Source of the DNA: Roseibium algicola
GTDB lineage: Bacteria; Pseudomonadota; Alphaproteobacteria; Rhizobiales; Stappiaceae
NCBI RefSeq assembly: GCF_001999245.1
Contig: NZ_CP019632.1
Location: 30,446-94,445, forward strand
Length of the DNA stretch: 64,000 nt
Reading direction: 5' to 3'
Shown here: positions 9,301 to 17,413 of the stretch, piece by piece
How positions within the stretch are numbered: position 1 is the stretch's first letter
Layout: each line of letters opens with the position of its first letter
Notes under the pieces: model-generated
The model's input: the letters and a program-made list of their open reading frames with translations, nothing else
Database searches by the model: none
Told to the model about the DNA's origin: nothing
Position numbers and translations under genes: made by a program

Positions 9301-10353
9301 ATGTTTGGCTGGCTCATTCGCAGAAAAGCGCAAACACAGGTCACTCCACCCGCCCCCACCTCTGAACGACAAGCTCCAAAAGTCGAAGCCAACCCAAAGG
9401 CGGCCTCGACACTGAAGACCGAAACACGCTCTTTTTCACTGGAGAGGGTCAGGCTTCAGAATGCGATGGGCTTTAAGGTCAGCCACGACGATTTGCCTGA
9501 CAGCTTCCCGCTTCACTATTTCACCAAACGTCCTTTGCCGAATGGATCGATTGCGCTCTTTCCCGGCACGTGGGCTGCGGAAACACTGGAAATCAATCTG
9601 CCCATCCGGACGACGGAACAAGCCGACGCCCAGGAGGCGGGAGCGCAGGTAGAGAATGAAAGCGCTCTCATCGATCTGAGGAAGGTCGATAAGATCCCTG
9701 CCGAGCTGGATCTCTTCTTGCCGCTCTTCGCCAAAAGCGAAATCCAGCCACTCATGATTGACATGATCCCCGAAACCTCCTTCGGCGCATCCCTCGCAAA
9801 CATCCTTACGCAAGGGAGCTGGAACGCGTTGCGGCTTGAGGCTACCGCGCGAAGCGGCGGCTGTTGTCAGGTCTGCGGTGACAAGCCCCAATCAATCGAG
9901 TGTCATGAGCTGTGGGAGTATCACACTCCGAAACGCCGCGACGCTGTATCGGATACGCGCGGCGTTCAAACTCTCGTAGCGTTGCTTTCCTTATGCAAGG
10001 CTTGTCACCGGATGTTTCATCCGGGTCGCGCTGATGCGCACGGCCAGTCTGACGAAGTGTGGGAGCGCATTGCCTGGGCAAACCGCTGGACGGGCGAACA
10101 GACTGCCGCCTATTCCCGTATCGTTCAAAAGATCTGGCAACGGCGATCTGCGATCACTTGGGATCTTGATCTAAGGCTGGTTCGCAATTGGGAACTTGTA
10201 GTCAGAAAGGCGAAAGTCAATATGCTTGATGACGGCCGTCTCCAGGATCTCATATCGGATCGCATCACCGGTCTGCTCGGCGTCAACTGGCGCTTTTCCA
10301 AAGAGAGCGAATTTCAAAAATCGTTGCCTCTTCCGGATTGGTTGACTGTCTAA
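9301..10353 (+). CDS. HNH-type zinc-finger endonuclease-like protein beside oriT
   Basis: 350 residues from the ATG at 9301 (MFGWLIRR). The frame is open further upstream, but that would run through the oriT-like site. The C-terminal half has CQVCG, then ECHELWEYH, then CKACHRMFH: a zinc-binding Cys framework with His residues in the order expected of HNH/McrA-type endonucleases. The N-terminal half is unrecognised. It lies between the oriT-like region and traC, codirectional with traCDG, so it may belong to the leading or lagging transfer region. A role in DNA processing is inferred from the HNH-like motif and the location only. Confidence 0.65.
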   Translation: MFGWLIRRKAQTQVTPPAPTSERQAPKVEANPKAASTLKTETRSFSLERVRLQNAMGFKVSHDDLPDSFPLHYFTKRPLPNGSIALFPGTWAAETLEINLPIRTTEQADAQEAGAQVENESALIDLRKVDKIPAELDLFLPLFAKSEIQPLMIDMIPETSFGASLANILTQGSWNALRLEATARSGGCCQVCGDKPQSIECHELWEYHTPKRRDAVSDTRGVQTLVALLSLCKACHRMFHPGRADAHGQSDEVWERIAWANRWTGEQTAAYSRIVQKIWQRRSAITWDLDLRLVRNWELVVRKAKVNMLDDGRLQDLISDRITGLLGVNWRFSKESEFQKSLPLPDWLTV

Positions 10354-10664
10354 CCGACCTCCCGCCCGGATCTGGTTTACCACAGGCTACGGCTTTCTCT
10401 TCGGCGCTTGATGGGGAGCGCGTTCAAGCCTCCGCCCGCTCCGTCCGGTTTTCCTCAAAACCGGACTGCGGCCCTTCGGGCTGGAAAACCAGATCCTCAA
10501 AACCCGCATTTCGAAACCGATAGGCCCATCTCTTTTTACCTGAGCGGACTCCGCATGGGTTGAACGAACGGCTCCCGCTGCAACCCGTCTCGACACGGAG
10601 TCCCCGACCCGTTAAGAGCGAACCATGCCGCACCGGCAACCATTCACTTGAAGAGGATTATTTC
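10354..10664. other. Intergenic leader of traCDG with hairpin
   Basis: No ORF is supported. It contains a perfect 10-bp hairpin, GTCCGGTTTT/AAAACCGGAC with a CCTC loop (10443-10466), and further GC-rich short dyads. There is no U-tract, so it is more likely a regulatory or transfer-related structure than a terminator. The traCDG promoter should lie here. Confidence 0.5.
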
Positions 10665-10916
10665 ATGGCTCCACGCACTGCCAAAACCGCCTCCGAACAG
10701 ATCGACGACATCGAAGCACAGATTGCGAAACTGCAGCAGCGCAAAAAGGAAGTGCTCAAGAAGCAGTCCGAGCGCGTTGCCAAGCTCGTCATGGAGAGCG
10801 GCCTGGCCGATCTCGACATTGACGAGGCAGAGCTCTCCAAAGCTCTGAAAGATGTTGCTGCCCGATTTCAAAACCCGGCCACTCCACAAGCTCACACTCC
10901 GGCTCCGCAAAATTGA
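10665..10916 (+). CDS. traC: Conjugal transfer accessory protein TraC
   Basis: 83 residues starting MAPRTAKTASEQIDDIEAQI; the ATG at 10665 is preceded by a GAGGA-type ribosome site. It is largely coiled coil and basic (LQQRKKEVLKKQSERVAKLV), with a short helical C terminus. Size, position and composition match TraC of Ti/symbiotic plasmids, a small relaxosome accessory protein that assists TraA at oriT. First gene of traC-D-G. Confidence 0.8.
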   Translation: MAPRTAKTASEQIDDIEAQIAKLQQRKKEVLKKQSERVAKLVMESGLADLDIDEAELSKALKDVAARFQNPATPQAHTPAPQN

Positions 10917-10962
10917 GGGGCAATTCCGAACTCTCGAAAATCGGATAAAGCGGGCTCGGTTC

Positions 10963-11220
10963 ATGGACCGCAAGAAAGACGCAAGAGAGAAGATCCAGCT
11001 CGGCGGCCTCATCGTCAAAGCCGGACTTCGCGAAACCGACAAGGCCATCCTTCTCGGCATCCTCACCGATGCCGCGAAACAGCTTGGCGATACAAATCAG
11101 CGCGACAGATGGCGCGCGATCGGAAAGGCGGCGTTCAAGGATGACAGTCAAAAGGGCAATGTTGATGCTGATCCCGATAGCCCTCATGCTGGCGGCGGTG
11201 TGGGGCTTGAGCGGGATTGA
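10963..11220 (+). CDS. traD: Conjugal transfer protein TraD (Ti type)
   Basis: 85 residues. The core MDRKKDAREKIQLGGLIVKA followed by GLRETDKAILLGILTDAA is the typical short rhizobial TraD (not the F-plasmid TraD ATPase). It is a small basic protein between traC and traG thought to assist the relaxosome or coupling protein. Its 3' end overlaps the start of traG by about 80 bp, which implies coupled translation. Confidence 0.8.
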   Translation: MDRKKDAREKIQLGGLIVKAGLRETDKAILLGILTDAAKQLGDTNQRDRWRAIGKAAFKDDSQKGNVDADPDSPHAGGGVGLERD

Positions 11221-13069
11221 GACGAAGATGGCCGCGCTCGCCACAAATCAAAAAGCCTACATGATGCTCGGCAGGATCGGGCTCACCCTCCCCTCCCTCG
11301 TCGCTGCCGGCCTCGGTCTCATTGTTCTCTTTTCAGCGCGCGGCAGCCTCGACGTTAGCTGGGCTGGCGTGGGCGTACTCATCGGCGGCCTGATGGTGTT
11401 CACCATCGCGGCGCTCCATGAGGTGCTGCGGCTGAATTCATTTTCGTCTCAGGTGCAGCCTGGGACAATCCTGCAATATGCCGATCTCTATTCGCTCAGT
11501 GGTGCAACCGGCGCGCTCTTCGTCGGCCTGTTCGGATTGAAGGTCGGCCTGAAAGGAAACACGGCGTTCGGCGTCAATCGGCCGAAACGCGTTTCCGGCC
11601 GACGGGCCATCCATGGCGAAAGCGACTGGATGGACAACGCGATGGCTGCCAGGATCTTTCCGGAGCAAGGCGGAATTGTCCTGGGTGAGCGCTACCGGGT
11701 CGATAAGGATAGCGTGACGGAGGTCAATTTCGATCCGCGCCATAAGGAGACCTGGGGCAAAGGCGGCAAGGCTCCCCTCGTTGCATTCGATCAGGGGTTT
11801 GGATCAACCCACGGCATCGTCTTTGCCGGATCGGGCGGCTACAAGACGACATCGGTAGTCATTCCGACCTGCCTTAAATATCCTGGTTCGATGGTCGTCC
11901 TCGATCCATCGACAGAGATAGCGCCGATGGTATCTGAGAGCCGCAGCGCGATGGGACAGAAGGTTATCTGTCTCGATCCAAAGGAATCTGACGTCGGTTT
12001 CAATGTCCTCGATTGGGTCGGACAGTTCGGCTCGTCAATCGAAGAGGACATTGCGACGGTCGCGGCCTGGCTCATGTCGGAAAAGCCGCGGCTTGCATCC
12101 GGCGCCGATGACTTCTTCCGCACCAATGCGGAACAGCTCATTACCAGCGTAATCGCGCATGTGGTCTTTTCCGATCAAGAGAACGCCACGGGAAGTCGGT
12201 CGCTGCGCGCCGTGCGGAGCATTCTGACGAAACCGGAGGAGAACCTGAAAGAGTTCCTGGCCGACATCCACGACACGGCTCCGACCGAGTTCGTGAAAGA
12301 GCTTGTCGGTCCGTTCATCAACATGACGCCTCAGACCTTCTCGGGCGTCTATGCGACCGCGGCCAAGGAAACGCACTGGCTTTCCTATGACAACTATGCG
12401 GCGCTGGTATCCGGCAACACGTTTGGAACGGATACGATTACCAACGGTCGGACGACGATCTTTCTCAACATCGATCTGTCCACTCTGGAAAATCATCCCG
12501 GCATGGCCCGTGTGATCATCGGTGCGTTCTTGAAGGCTGTCTATAACCGGGACGGCAACGTCAACGGCCGGGTGCTCTTCATGCTGGATGAGGCTGCGCG
12601 CCTCGGCTACATGCGCATCATCGAGACGGCCCGTGATGCCGGTCGCAAATACTGCATCTCGCTCTTGATGCTATTTCAGTCTCTCGGACAGATGCGGGAA
12701 GCCTTCGGCGGGAAAGATGCCACGTCCAAGTGGTTCGAATCCGCGTCCTGGGTCTCCTTCTCCGCGATCAACGATCCGGACACGGCCCGGTACATTTCCG
12801 ACCGCTGCGGCATGACGACAATCGAGGTGGAACAGGTCAGCCGCTCCTCGCGCGGTGGTCATGTCACCCGTAACCGGTCCCGCCAGCTCTCTCAGCGTCC
12901 TCTCATCCAGCCGCATGAAGTTCTGCAAATGCGATCCGACGAACAGATCATCTTCACCAGCGGCAACGAACCACTGCGTTGCGGCCGGGCCATGTTCTTC
13001 CGACGGAACGACATGACCGAGAAAGTCGGCGCGTCCCGGTTTGGCAACTCAAGCCAGGCGAAGAACTGA
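11141..13069 (+). CDS. traG: Type IV coupling protein TraG (VirD4-like)
   Basis: 642 residues from the ATG at 11141 (MTVKRAMLMLIPIALMLAAV). There are two to three N-terminal membrane segments, then the hexameric ATPase domain: Walker A-like FAGSGGYKTTS near residue 230 and Walker B VLFMLDEAARLGYM near 480. This is the VirD4/TraG coupling protein that links the TraA-DNA complex and BID-tagged proteins to the mating channel at the inner membrane. The start overlaps traD. The C terminus QPHEVLQMRSDEQIIFTSGN is complete. Two strong hairpins follow the stop. Confidence 0.95.
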   Translation: MTVKRAMLMLIPIALMLAAVWGLSGIETKMAALATNQKAYMMLGRIGLTLPSLVAAGLGLIVLFSARGSLDVSWAGVGVLIGGLMVFTIAALHEVLRLNSFSSQVQPGTILQYADLYSLSGATGALFVGLFGLKVGLKGNTAFGVNRPKRVSGRRAIHGESDWMDNAMAARIFPEQGGIVLGERYRVDKDSVTEVNFDPRHKETWGKGGKAPLVAFDQGFGSTHGIVFAGSGGYKTTSVVIPTCLKYPGSMVVLDPSTEIAPMVSESRSAMGQKVICLDPKESDVGFNVLDWVGQFGSSIEEDIATVAAWLMSEKPRLASGADDFFRTNAEQLITSVIAHVVFSDQENATGSRSLRAVRSILTKPEENLKEFLADIHDTAPTEFVKELVGPFINMTPQTFSGVYATAAKETHWLSYDNYAALVSGNTFGTDTITNGRTTIFLNIDLSTLENHPGMARVIIGAFLKAVYNRDGNVNGRVLFMLDEAARLGYMRIIETARDAGRKYCISLLMLFQSLGQMREAFGGKDATSKWFESASWVSFSAINDPDTARYISDRCGMTTIEVEQVSRSSRGGHVTRNRSRQLSQRPLIQPHEVLQMRSDEQIIFTSGNEPLRCGRAMFFRRNDMTEKVGASRFGNSSQAKN

Positions 13070-13147
13070 TGAAAAGCAGGATTATCAAACGTCCTATCGG
13101 GGTAGGTCCCTGGGGATAGAAGTTCGGCGATACCCTACCAAGACGGT

Positions 13148-13170
13148 CTGGCGCGCTCGATGCGCGCCAG
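13148..13170. repeat. Hairpin with TCGAT loop downstream of traG
   Basis: A perfect 9-bp stem (CTGGCGCGC/GCGCGCCAG) encloses the pentaloop TCGAT. The same loop, within CGCTCGATGCG, recurs in hairpins at 23449-23471 and 28285-28319. Confidence 0.6.
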
Positions 13171-13191
13171 GCTGTCACCATGATGAAGACT

Positions 13192-13215
13192 GCGAGAGGG
13201 CTTTCGCCCTCTCGC
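13192..13215. terminator. Strong hairpin between traG and the convergent small gene
   Basis: A perfect 10-bp stem, GCGAGAGGGC/GCCCTCTCGC with loop TTTC, lies between convergent genes (traG on + and the 95-residue gene on -). It lacks a clear U-tract, so termination is plausible from position but not proven. Confidence 0.45.
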
Positions 13216-13226
13216 GATTGAACGTT

Positions 13227-13514
13227 TCAAAAGCCAATATCGAGAAATGCGGCTGTCCGGCCTGACGCCTCCAGAATGGTAAGGGCGCGCGGGTTGGCCT
13301 TCAGTGCCTCTTGAGCGGCGGCTAGACGATCCCACGGTTCAACGTTTTCAAAGACTTCCTGTTCGCCGTAAGCATCGACAAATCCGCAGTACTGCGGTTC
13401 CGTTTTAAGAGCGTCTAGTCGAAACTGCACGCTGGCGATCACTTGATAAGCCTCGCGGAGCTCGGCCCAGTAAGCTGCACTGCCGCCGTCGATGGTGTTG
13501 ACTTGATTGATCAT
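13227..13514 (-). CDS. Conserved hypothetical protein, 95 residues
   Basis: The start at MINQVNTIDGGSAAYWAEL (ATG 13514) is preceded by an AAGGAC ribosome site; the frame extends upstream without support. The protein is acidic and soluble, with a predicted amphipathic helix around YWAELREAYQVIASVQFRLD. No domain is recognised. It lies just upstream of nothing else on its strand and converges with traG. Its position resembles other small plasmid-backbone genes next to traG. Confidence 0.55.
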   Translation of the reverse strand: MINQVNTIDGGSAAYWAELREAYQVIASVQFRLDALKTEPQYCGFVDAYGEQEVFENVEPWDRLAAAQEALKANPRALTILEASGRTAAFLDIGF

Positions 13515-13818
13515 TGATTTGTCCTTTCGTTTTTCTGACGAAAGGTCCCCACTTCTGCACGACGAGGGAGTCAAGGACCGCGCAGCGGCCGGCGGAGCCG
13601 GTGAGTGGGGGAGCCGATTTTCTCGTGGACGCGCGCAGCGTGGCCGCGTGAAAATTGGGGGAACCGCTCATCCTTTACTCGTGAGGAGTTGGAGTACGAT
13701 GGGCTTTCACAGAAGAAGCATAAACCTCCCGGCTGGGTGATGCCTCATCGGCAAGCGGAGCGCGCAGGGCGAAGCCCGGAGATCAATTGGGCCTTTCATC
13801 GGCCCGAAGGCCGGGGGA
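13515..13818. other. GC-rich intergenic region
   Basis: No convincing ORF. The sequence is GC-rich with short inverted repeats (for example around 13590-13640) and presumably holds the promoter of the 95-residue gene. Nothing else is recognised. Confidence 0.4.
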
Positions 13819-14163
13819 TTAACCCCGGCGATCGCTGTTCAGATAGTCATTCGGAATGACGGCCTGAAGTGCATCGTCATCATGATCCGGATACCGGCCG
13901 AGGTTCGCGTAGAACTTCGAGTGGCCCGTGTTGATGGTGAGCGAAAAGTACGGATCGCCGTTGGCGTTGTTTCGCTCCCAGATGCCACCGATATCGATGC
14001 GCTTGCCGGCTGGGCTCTTGGCATAGAGCCGGAACTTGGGGGCTTTCTCGTTGTCGCTGTGCAAGGCTTCGCCGGTCACATCGACGTCGAAGGCCAGAGT
14101 TGCAATGTTGCCTGTGAGCTTGTCACCGGCGAACTGGATGTAGTTGGTGAGGTTGTCGGTCAT
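13819..14163 (-). CDS. DUF736 family protein
   Basis: 114 residues from MTDNLTNYIQFAGDKLTGNI (ATG 14163, with a GGAA-type ribosome site). The frame extends to 14424, but that part is not protein-like. DUF736 members are small, common on alphaproteobacterial plasmids and genomic islands, and have no established function. The family pattern is clear in the middle (GKRIDIGGIWERNNANGDPY) and at the end (NLGRYPDHDDDALQAVIPND). It follows the Fic toxin gene on the same strand after 275 bp. Confidence 0.8.
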   Translation of the reverse strand: MTDNLTNYIQFAGDKLTGNIATLAFDVDVTGEALHSDNEKAPKFRLYAKSPAGKRIDIGGIWERNNANGDPYFSLTINTGHSKFYANLGRYPDHDDDALQAVIPNDYLNSDRRG

Positions 14164-14438
14164 CTTCCGGTTCCTTTTGTTCGAATTGCCGATGGACAAA
14201 AAGAACGGCCGCCAAGAGCGCGGGCCGCACCCCGAAGGGACCGCAACGCCAGTGCAGGACCGCAGGGCGGGAAGAATTTGGGTAGCGAGGAGCCGGGAAC
14301 CGGCGGGGAAATTCTTTGCGCCCAAGGTTGAGGACGAGCTCAAGGCCGTATTGTCCAATCGTCGGCATATTCGGATAGCTCCAATGGGAACCGGAAGATG
14401 ACCGGCCCCCTGCCCTCTCCGCAATCTGTTTCGCCTGG

Positions 14439-16157
14439 CTAGCGGACTGGCCCGCCCTTGCCTCGCTCCGCCGACTTCGCTTGTTCCAGCTTGCGGGCTT
14501 CCTGTCGAACACGAACCTGCCCCTTGTCCAGCACTTTCAAGGTGCTCTTCACCCGCTCTATCTGTTTGGGATCGAGGCCGTGTTTCTGGGAGAGCTCCGC
14601 ATGCCTTTCAGGCTTCATGTGCGCACGGATCTCCCTCAAGTCCGTGCCGAAGCGTTTTTCCAGCGTGGCCATCACCTGCCGGAGCTCGGCCTTGTGCGCC
14701 TCGGTCAACGGCATGGTTTCCTGAATGGCTTTCATCAGCGATTGGCTTGGCGCGCTGACCTCAACCCGCGCCTGGTCGACAACGGCGCGGCGCTCCTGGG
14801 CCATCGTCTTGCGGATCCCGTGCACCACGTTGATGTGGGTTTCCACGATGGCACGCAGGTTCACGGTACCGGCAAGGGCATTCCGGCGCGCAAGCCGCTC
14901 TTCGCGGCTGGAAGTTATGCCGCCTCGCCCTGCGAGTTTGCCGAATTTCTCGGGACCGTCCTTCAATTCATAAGCCAGCGAGGCATCGCCAAGTTTGCCC
15001 AGTTCTGCGGCGTCTTTCACCCGATTGATAACCTTTTGAGGATCCGCGAAGACGACCTTGAGATGGCGCTCCAGGCTCTCGGTCGATTTGATGGCAGCTT
15101 TTGAAACCGCAAGCCGGTCCTGCAGCTCCTCTCTCGTCACCTCGGGGCTGAGCACCTTTTCCGGCACCATGACGCCGGCGGCTTCATAAACGAGAGATTC
15201 AAGGCGCTCCTTGGTGGAGCTAAGAACACGTTCGGCATTCTGTGCCGGCGGCTGGCCCAGAATGGAAAAATCCGATTGGACCGTGATCGTGATTTCTGCA
15301 TCGCCTGCCGGCAACCTGACAGGAAGGTCCGCCCGGTCCAGCGCGACGATGCCCTTTTCGGTCAACAGGCTGGCAACGCGGTCGCTGTGTCCCAGGATTT
15401 GACCGGTCAGGGTTTCGCCTGGACGGGATGCGCGTACATTGTGGTCGAACGGGTTCTCTCCAAGCCGTTCCAGATCCGAGAGTGCGCCCCGGATGGCCTC
15501 CCGCCGATTGGGATTTAGGGAGTCCTCGAGGAGATGTTGCATCAACGGGCTTTTCGGATCGTGGGTCGTCTCGATGGAGGTCTCGATCATGCGTGCCTTG
15601 GTGATGACGGATAAATCCACCTCGCGGCCATAGTGCTGACCGAGCATCGTAATGAAGGCTTCCTGGGCGCGGCCATTGCCTTCCCGAAAGGGGTGAACGT
15701 AGTTGAGCTCCGACAGCGCCAGGGCCGCCCGTCTGGCGAATTCTTCCGGAGTGGCCGATTTCATGACACTCTGGTCTTGAATCGGCTTCAAGGCTTCGTT
15801 CAAGCCCAATTCCAGACGGGAACCGTGCAAAAAGGACGTTCCGCCTTTCGATATGACGCCGATCGGCTCAACGCGCTCGCCATCAATGACAGGGCATTCG
15901 TTCCGGGTATGCCCTGCCCACTCGTAGACATCCTGAAAAATGAAGCGGTGTATGGCTTTTAAGTGAGCAGCGTCGAAGTTGCCCGAGGGGCCACGGCCTT
16001 GAACGACTTCTGCCATCCGCGAGGTCGTTAGCGCGTATTCGGCGGTCGTCAGATCACTTCGGGTTCTGAGGTTCAACTTGTTCCGCAGGACGCCTGAGCG
16101 CTCCGGATCCCCTGGAACGTCCGGATAGGTGTAAGAGCCTTTTTGTTCGTTGCTCAA
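14439..16157 (-). CDS. vbhT: Fic-domain toxin with BID-like domain (VbhT-type)
   Basis: 572 residues. The N-terminal Fic domain has the intact AMP-transfer motif HPFREGNGR at residues 155-163, so the catalytic His and phosphate-binding loop are present. From about 370 on, LAYELKDGPEKFGKLAGRGG and SREERLARRNA resemble the BID secretion domain of Bartonella Beps and rhizobial TraA. Fic plus BID at this length is the architecture of VbhT of Bartonella conjugative plasmids, which AMPylates targets and can travel through a conjugation apparatus. A VbhA-like antitoxin lies 64 bp upstream on the same strand. Active toxin is likely by motif; targets are unknown. Confidence 0.85.
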   Translation of the reverse strand: MSNEQKGSYTYPDVPGDPERSGVLRNKLNLRTRSDLTTAEYALTTSRMAEVVQGRGPSGNFDAAHLKAIHRFIFQDVYEWAGHTRNECPVIDGERVEPIGVISKGGTSFLHGSRLELGLNEALKPIQDQSVMKSATPEEFARRAALALSELNYVHPFREGNGRAQEAFITMLGQHYGREVDLSVITKARMIETSIETTHDPKSPLMQHLLEDSLNPNRREAIRGALSDLERLGENPFDHNVRASRPGETLTGQILGHSDRVASLLTEKGIVALDRADLPVRLPAGDAEITITVQSDFSILGQPPAQNAERVLSSTKERLESLVYEAAGVMVPEKVLSPEVTREELQDRLAVSKAAIKSTESLERHLKVVFADPQKVINRVKDAAELGKLGDASLAYELKDGPEKFGKLAGRGGITSSREERLARRNALAGTVNLRAIVETHINVVHGIRKTMAQERRAVVDQARVEVSAPSQSLMKAIQETMPLTEAHKAELRQVMATLEKRFGTDLREIRAHMKPERHAELSQKHGLDPKQIERVKSTLKVLDKGQVRVRQEARKLEQAKSAERGKGGPVR

Positions 16158-16170
16158 ACAGAATTCCTCA

Positions 16171-16199
16171 CAAAAATAAGCCGCCCATTCCGGGGCGGC
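16171..16199 (-). terminator. Intrinsic-terminator-like hairpin between antitoxin and Fic toxin
   Basis: Read on the minus strand, a perfect 7-bp stem (GCCGCCC/GGGCGGC, 6-nt loop) is followed by TTATTTTTG. It ends about 14 bp before the toxin ATG at 16157, inside the antitoxin-toxin transcript. It may reduce toxin readthrough or be an attenuator. Confidence 0.55.
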
Positions 16200-16221
16200 C
16201 TGGACCTTCTCTGAAGGGAAT

Positions 16222-16428
16222 TCAGGACTTTTGAAAGCGGGCCATCATCTCGGCGCGGTGCTCTTCAATCGTTATGTCGCCGGCGACATAGCGAGCGTTG
16301 GCGTTTTCCAGAACCGGATCATGAACATAGCCCTGCCGTTTGTTCGCTGCGGTGGCTTGCTCAATGGCTCTGCGGCGCTGTTCCACGGCTTCCGGGGAAC
16401 GATCTGGACGGGAGGAATGAACGTTCAT
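16222..16428 (-). CDS. vbhA: VbhA-like antitoxin of the Fic toxin
   Basis: 68 residues with RRRAIEQATAANKRQGYVHD and then NARYVAGDITIEEHRAEMMA, the short helical layout of VbhA antitoxins. In VbhA the inhibitory helix carries (S/T)xxxE(G/N), whose Glu pairs with the Fic ATP site. The equivalent stretch here is ANKRQG (28-33), with Ala for Ser/Thr and Gln for Glu. It precedes the Fic gene on the same strand, as in class I Fic modules. Assignment rests on context and fold pattern; inhibition strength with Gln is uncertain. Confidence 0.75.
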   Translation of the reverse strand: MNVHSSRPDRSPEAVEQRRRAIEQATAANKRQGYVHDPVLENANARYVAGDITIEEHRAEMMARFQKS

Positions 16429-16652
16429 GGGGTAGTCTCCAAACTACGGACCTAGCAACTGACGCCATAGAGAGCCTGAACCGGGAAAAGTTCCTAACTC
16501 TCTAACCTATAATAGCATTTTTGGCTGTCGAAGGCGAATGCCGAGCGTGTTTGCCGTTCATCTACCGAAGGTCCGGCCTTGCAAGCGAGCGATCGGCAAA
16601 GCTTATCCCGGATTTCGTCACCGAACGCGGATCTGGCAATCAAGACTTCCAA

Positions 16653-17060
16653 TCAAACGAATGGATCGACAAGTTGCACGCCTGTCGGTTCAAAATCAGA
16701 CGCGTTCCCGGTAACGACCCATCCGTTACGGGTCAAAGCCTGAGCAGCAATCATCAGATCAGCGCCGTTGTGACCAATTCTCGCGGAGAGCTCACCCCAA
16801 CATAAGGCATCTGATGCGGTAAACTCCAACAACCGGTCTCCAAACATTGAAACCGTCCGGTCCAACCACTGACGAAGATGCTTGGCAAAATCCATATTCC
16901 GCCGTTCCTGAAGCCGGATTCCTCTTTCAATTTCGCCAAGCGTGACAACGCTCACATAGAGCGTTTCCTCCGGCTTATCCGACAACCAGGCAGCGACCTT
17001 GGGCGCTCTTTCCGCACGCCTTGCGGCAGTAATCACGTTTGTATCCAGAACATAGATCAA
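16653..17060 (-). CDS. vapC: VapC/FitB-type PIN-domain toxin
   Basis: 135 residues. PIN-domain acidic residues are visible in MIYVLDTNV (Asp6), VTLGEIERG, GADLMIAA and TGNASDF, the usual four-acid metal site of VapC ribonucleases. It overlaps its antitoxin gene by ATGA (17057-17060), a standard type II toxin-antitoxin arrangement. The likely role is plasmid stabilisation by post-segregational killing, as it lies next to the replication genes. Confidence 0.9.
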   Translation of the reverse strand: MIYVLDTNVITAARRAERAPKVAAWLSDKPEETLYVSVVTLGEIERGIRLQERRNMDFAKHLRQWLDRTVSMFGDRLLEFTASDALCWGELSARIGHNGADLMIAAQALTRNGWVVTGNASDFEPTGVQLVDPFV

Positions 17061-17299
17061 AATTCGACATCCCGGGGCGATACCTTTGATCGCTCAATGC
17101 CCTCTCCCGGGAAGCTGAGGACATGGTCTGCAAAGCTCTCGCGCCGCCCCTTCGCTTCTCTGAGAAGCCGGCGATACTCTTCCGAGGAAATAACGACGAC
17201 AGCTGGTTTGCCTCTGCGGGACACTTCCTGAGGCCGGCCAGCCATTGCGGCTTCAACCACAGCGCTGAATCTGTTCTTTGCATCTTGAAGAGAAATCAT
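17057..17299 (-). CDS. Phd/YefM-type antitoxin
   Basis: 80 residues. MISLQDAKNRFSAVVEAAMA and GKPAVVVISSEEYRRL are the Phd/YefM DNA-binding N-terminal fold. The C terminus is shorter and charged, as expected of the toxin-binding tail. It is cotranscribed with the VapC toxin and probably represses its own promoter through the palindrome at 17321-17338, which lies 22 bp upstream of the start. Confidence 0.85.
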   Translation of the reverse strand: MISLQDAKNRFSAVVEAAMAGRPQEVSRRGKPAVVVISSEEYRRLLREAKGRRESFADHVLSFPGEGIERSKVSPRDVEF

Positions 17300-17320
17300 C
17301 TCGCCCTCACTAACTGGCTA

Positions 17321-17338
17321 GCTATCTAGCTAGATAGC
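17321..17338. promoter_or_regulatory. Perfect 18-bp palindrome, operator of the Phd/VapC module
   Basis: GCTATCTAGCTAGATAGC is a perfect palindrome immediately upstream of the antitoxin start, where Phd/YefM-type antitoxins autoregulate. Flanking TAGC repeats extend the pattern. Confidence 0.7.
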
Positions 17339-17413
17339 ATTTTCTTCATCGATTTCCAAGTCTATCGTGTGGTCAGCGCAAGTTTTCGCCGCCCGGTCCG
17401 CGCGTCCACCGCC

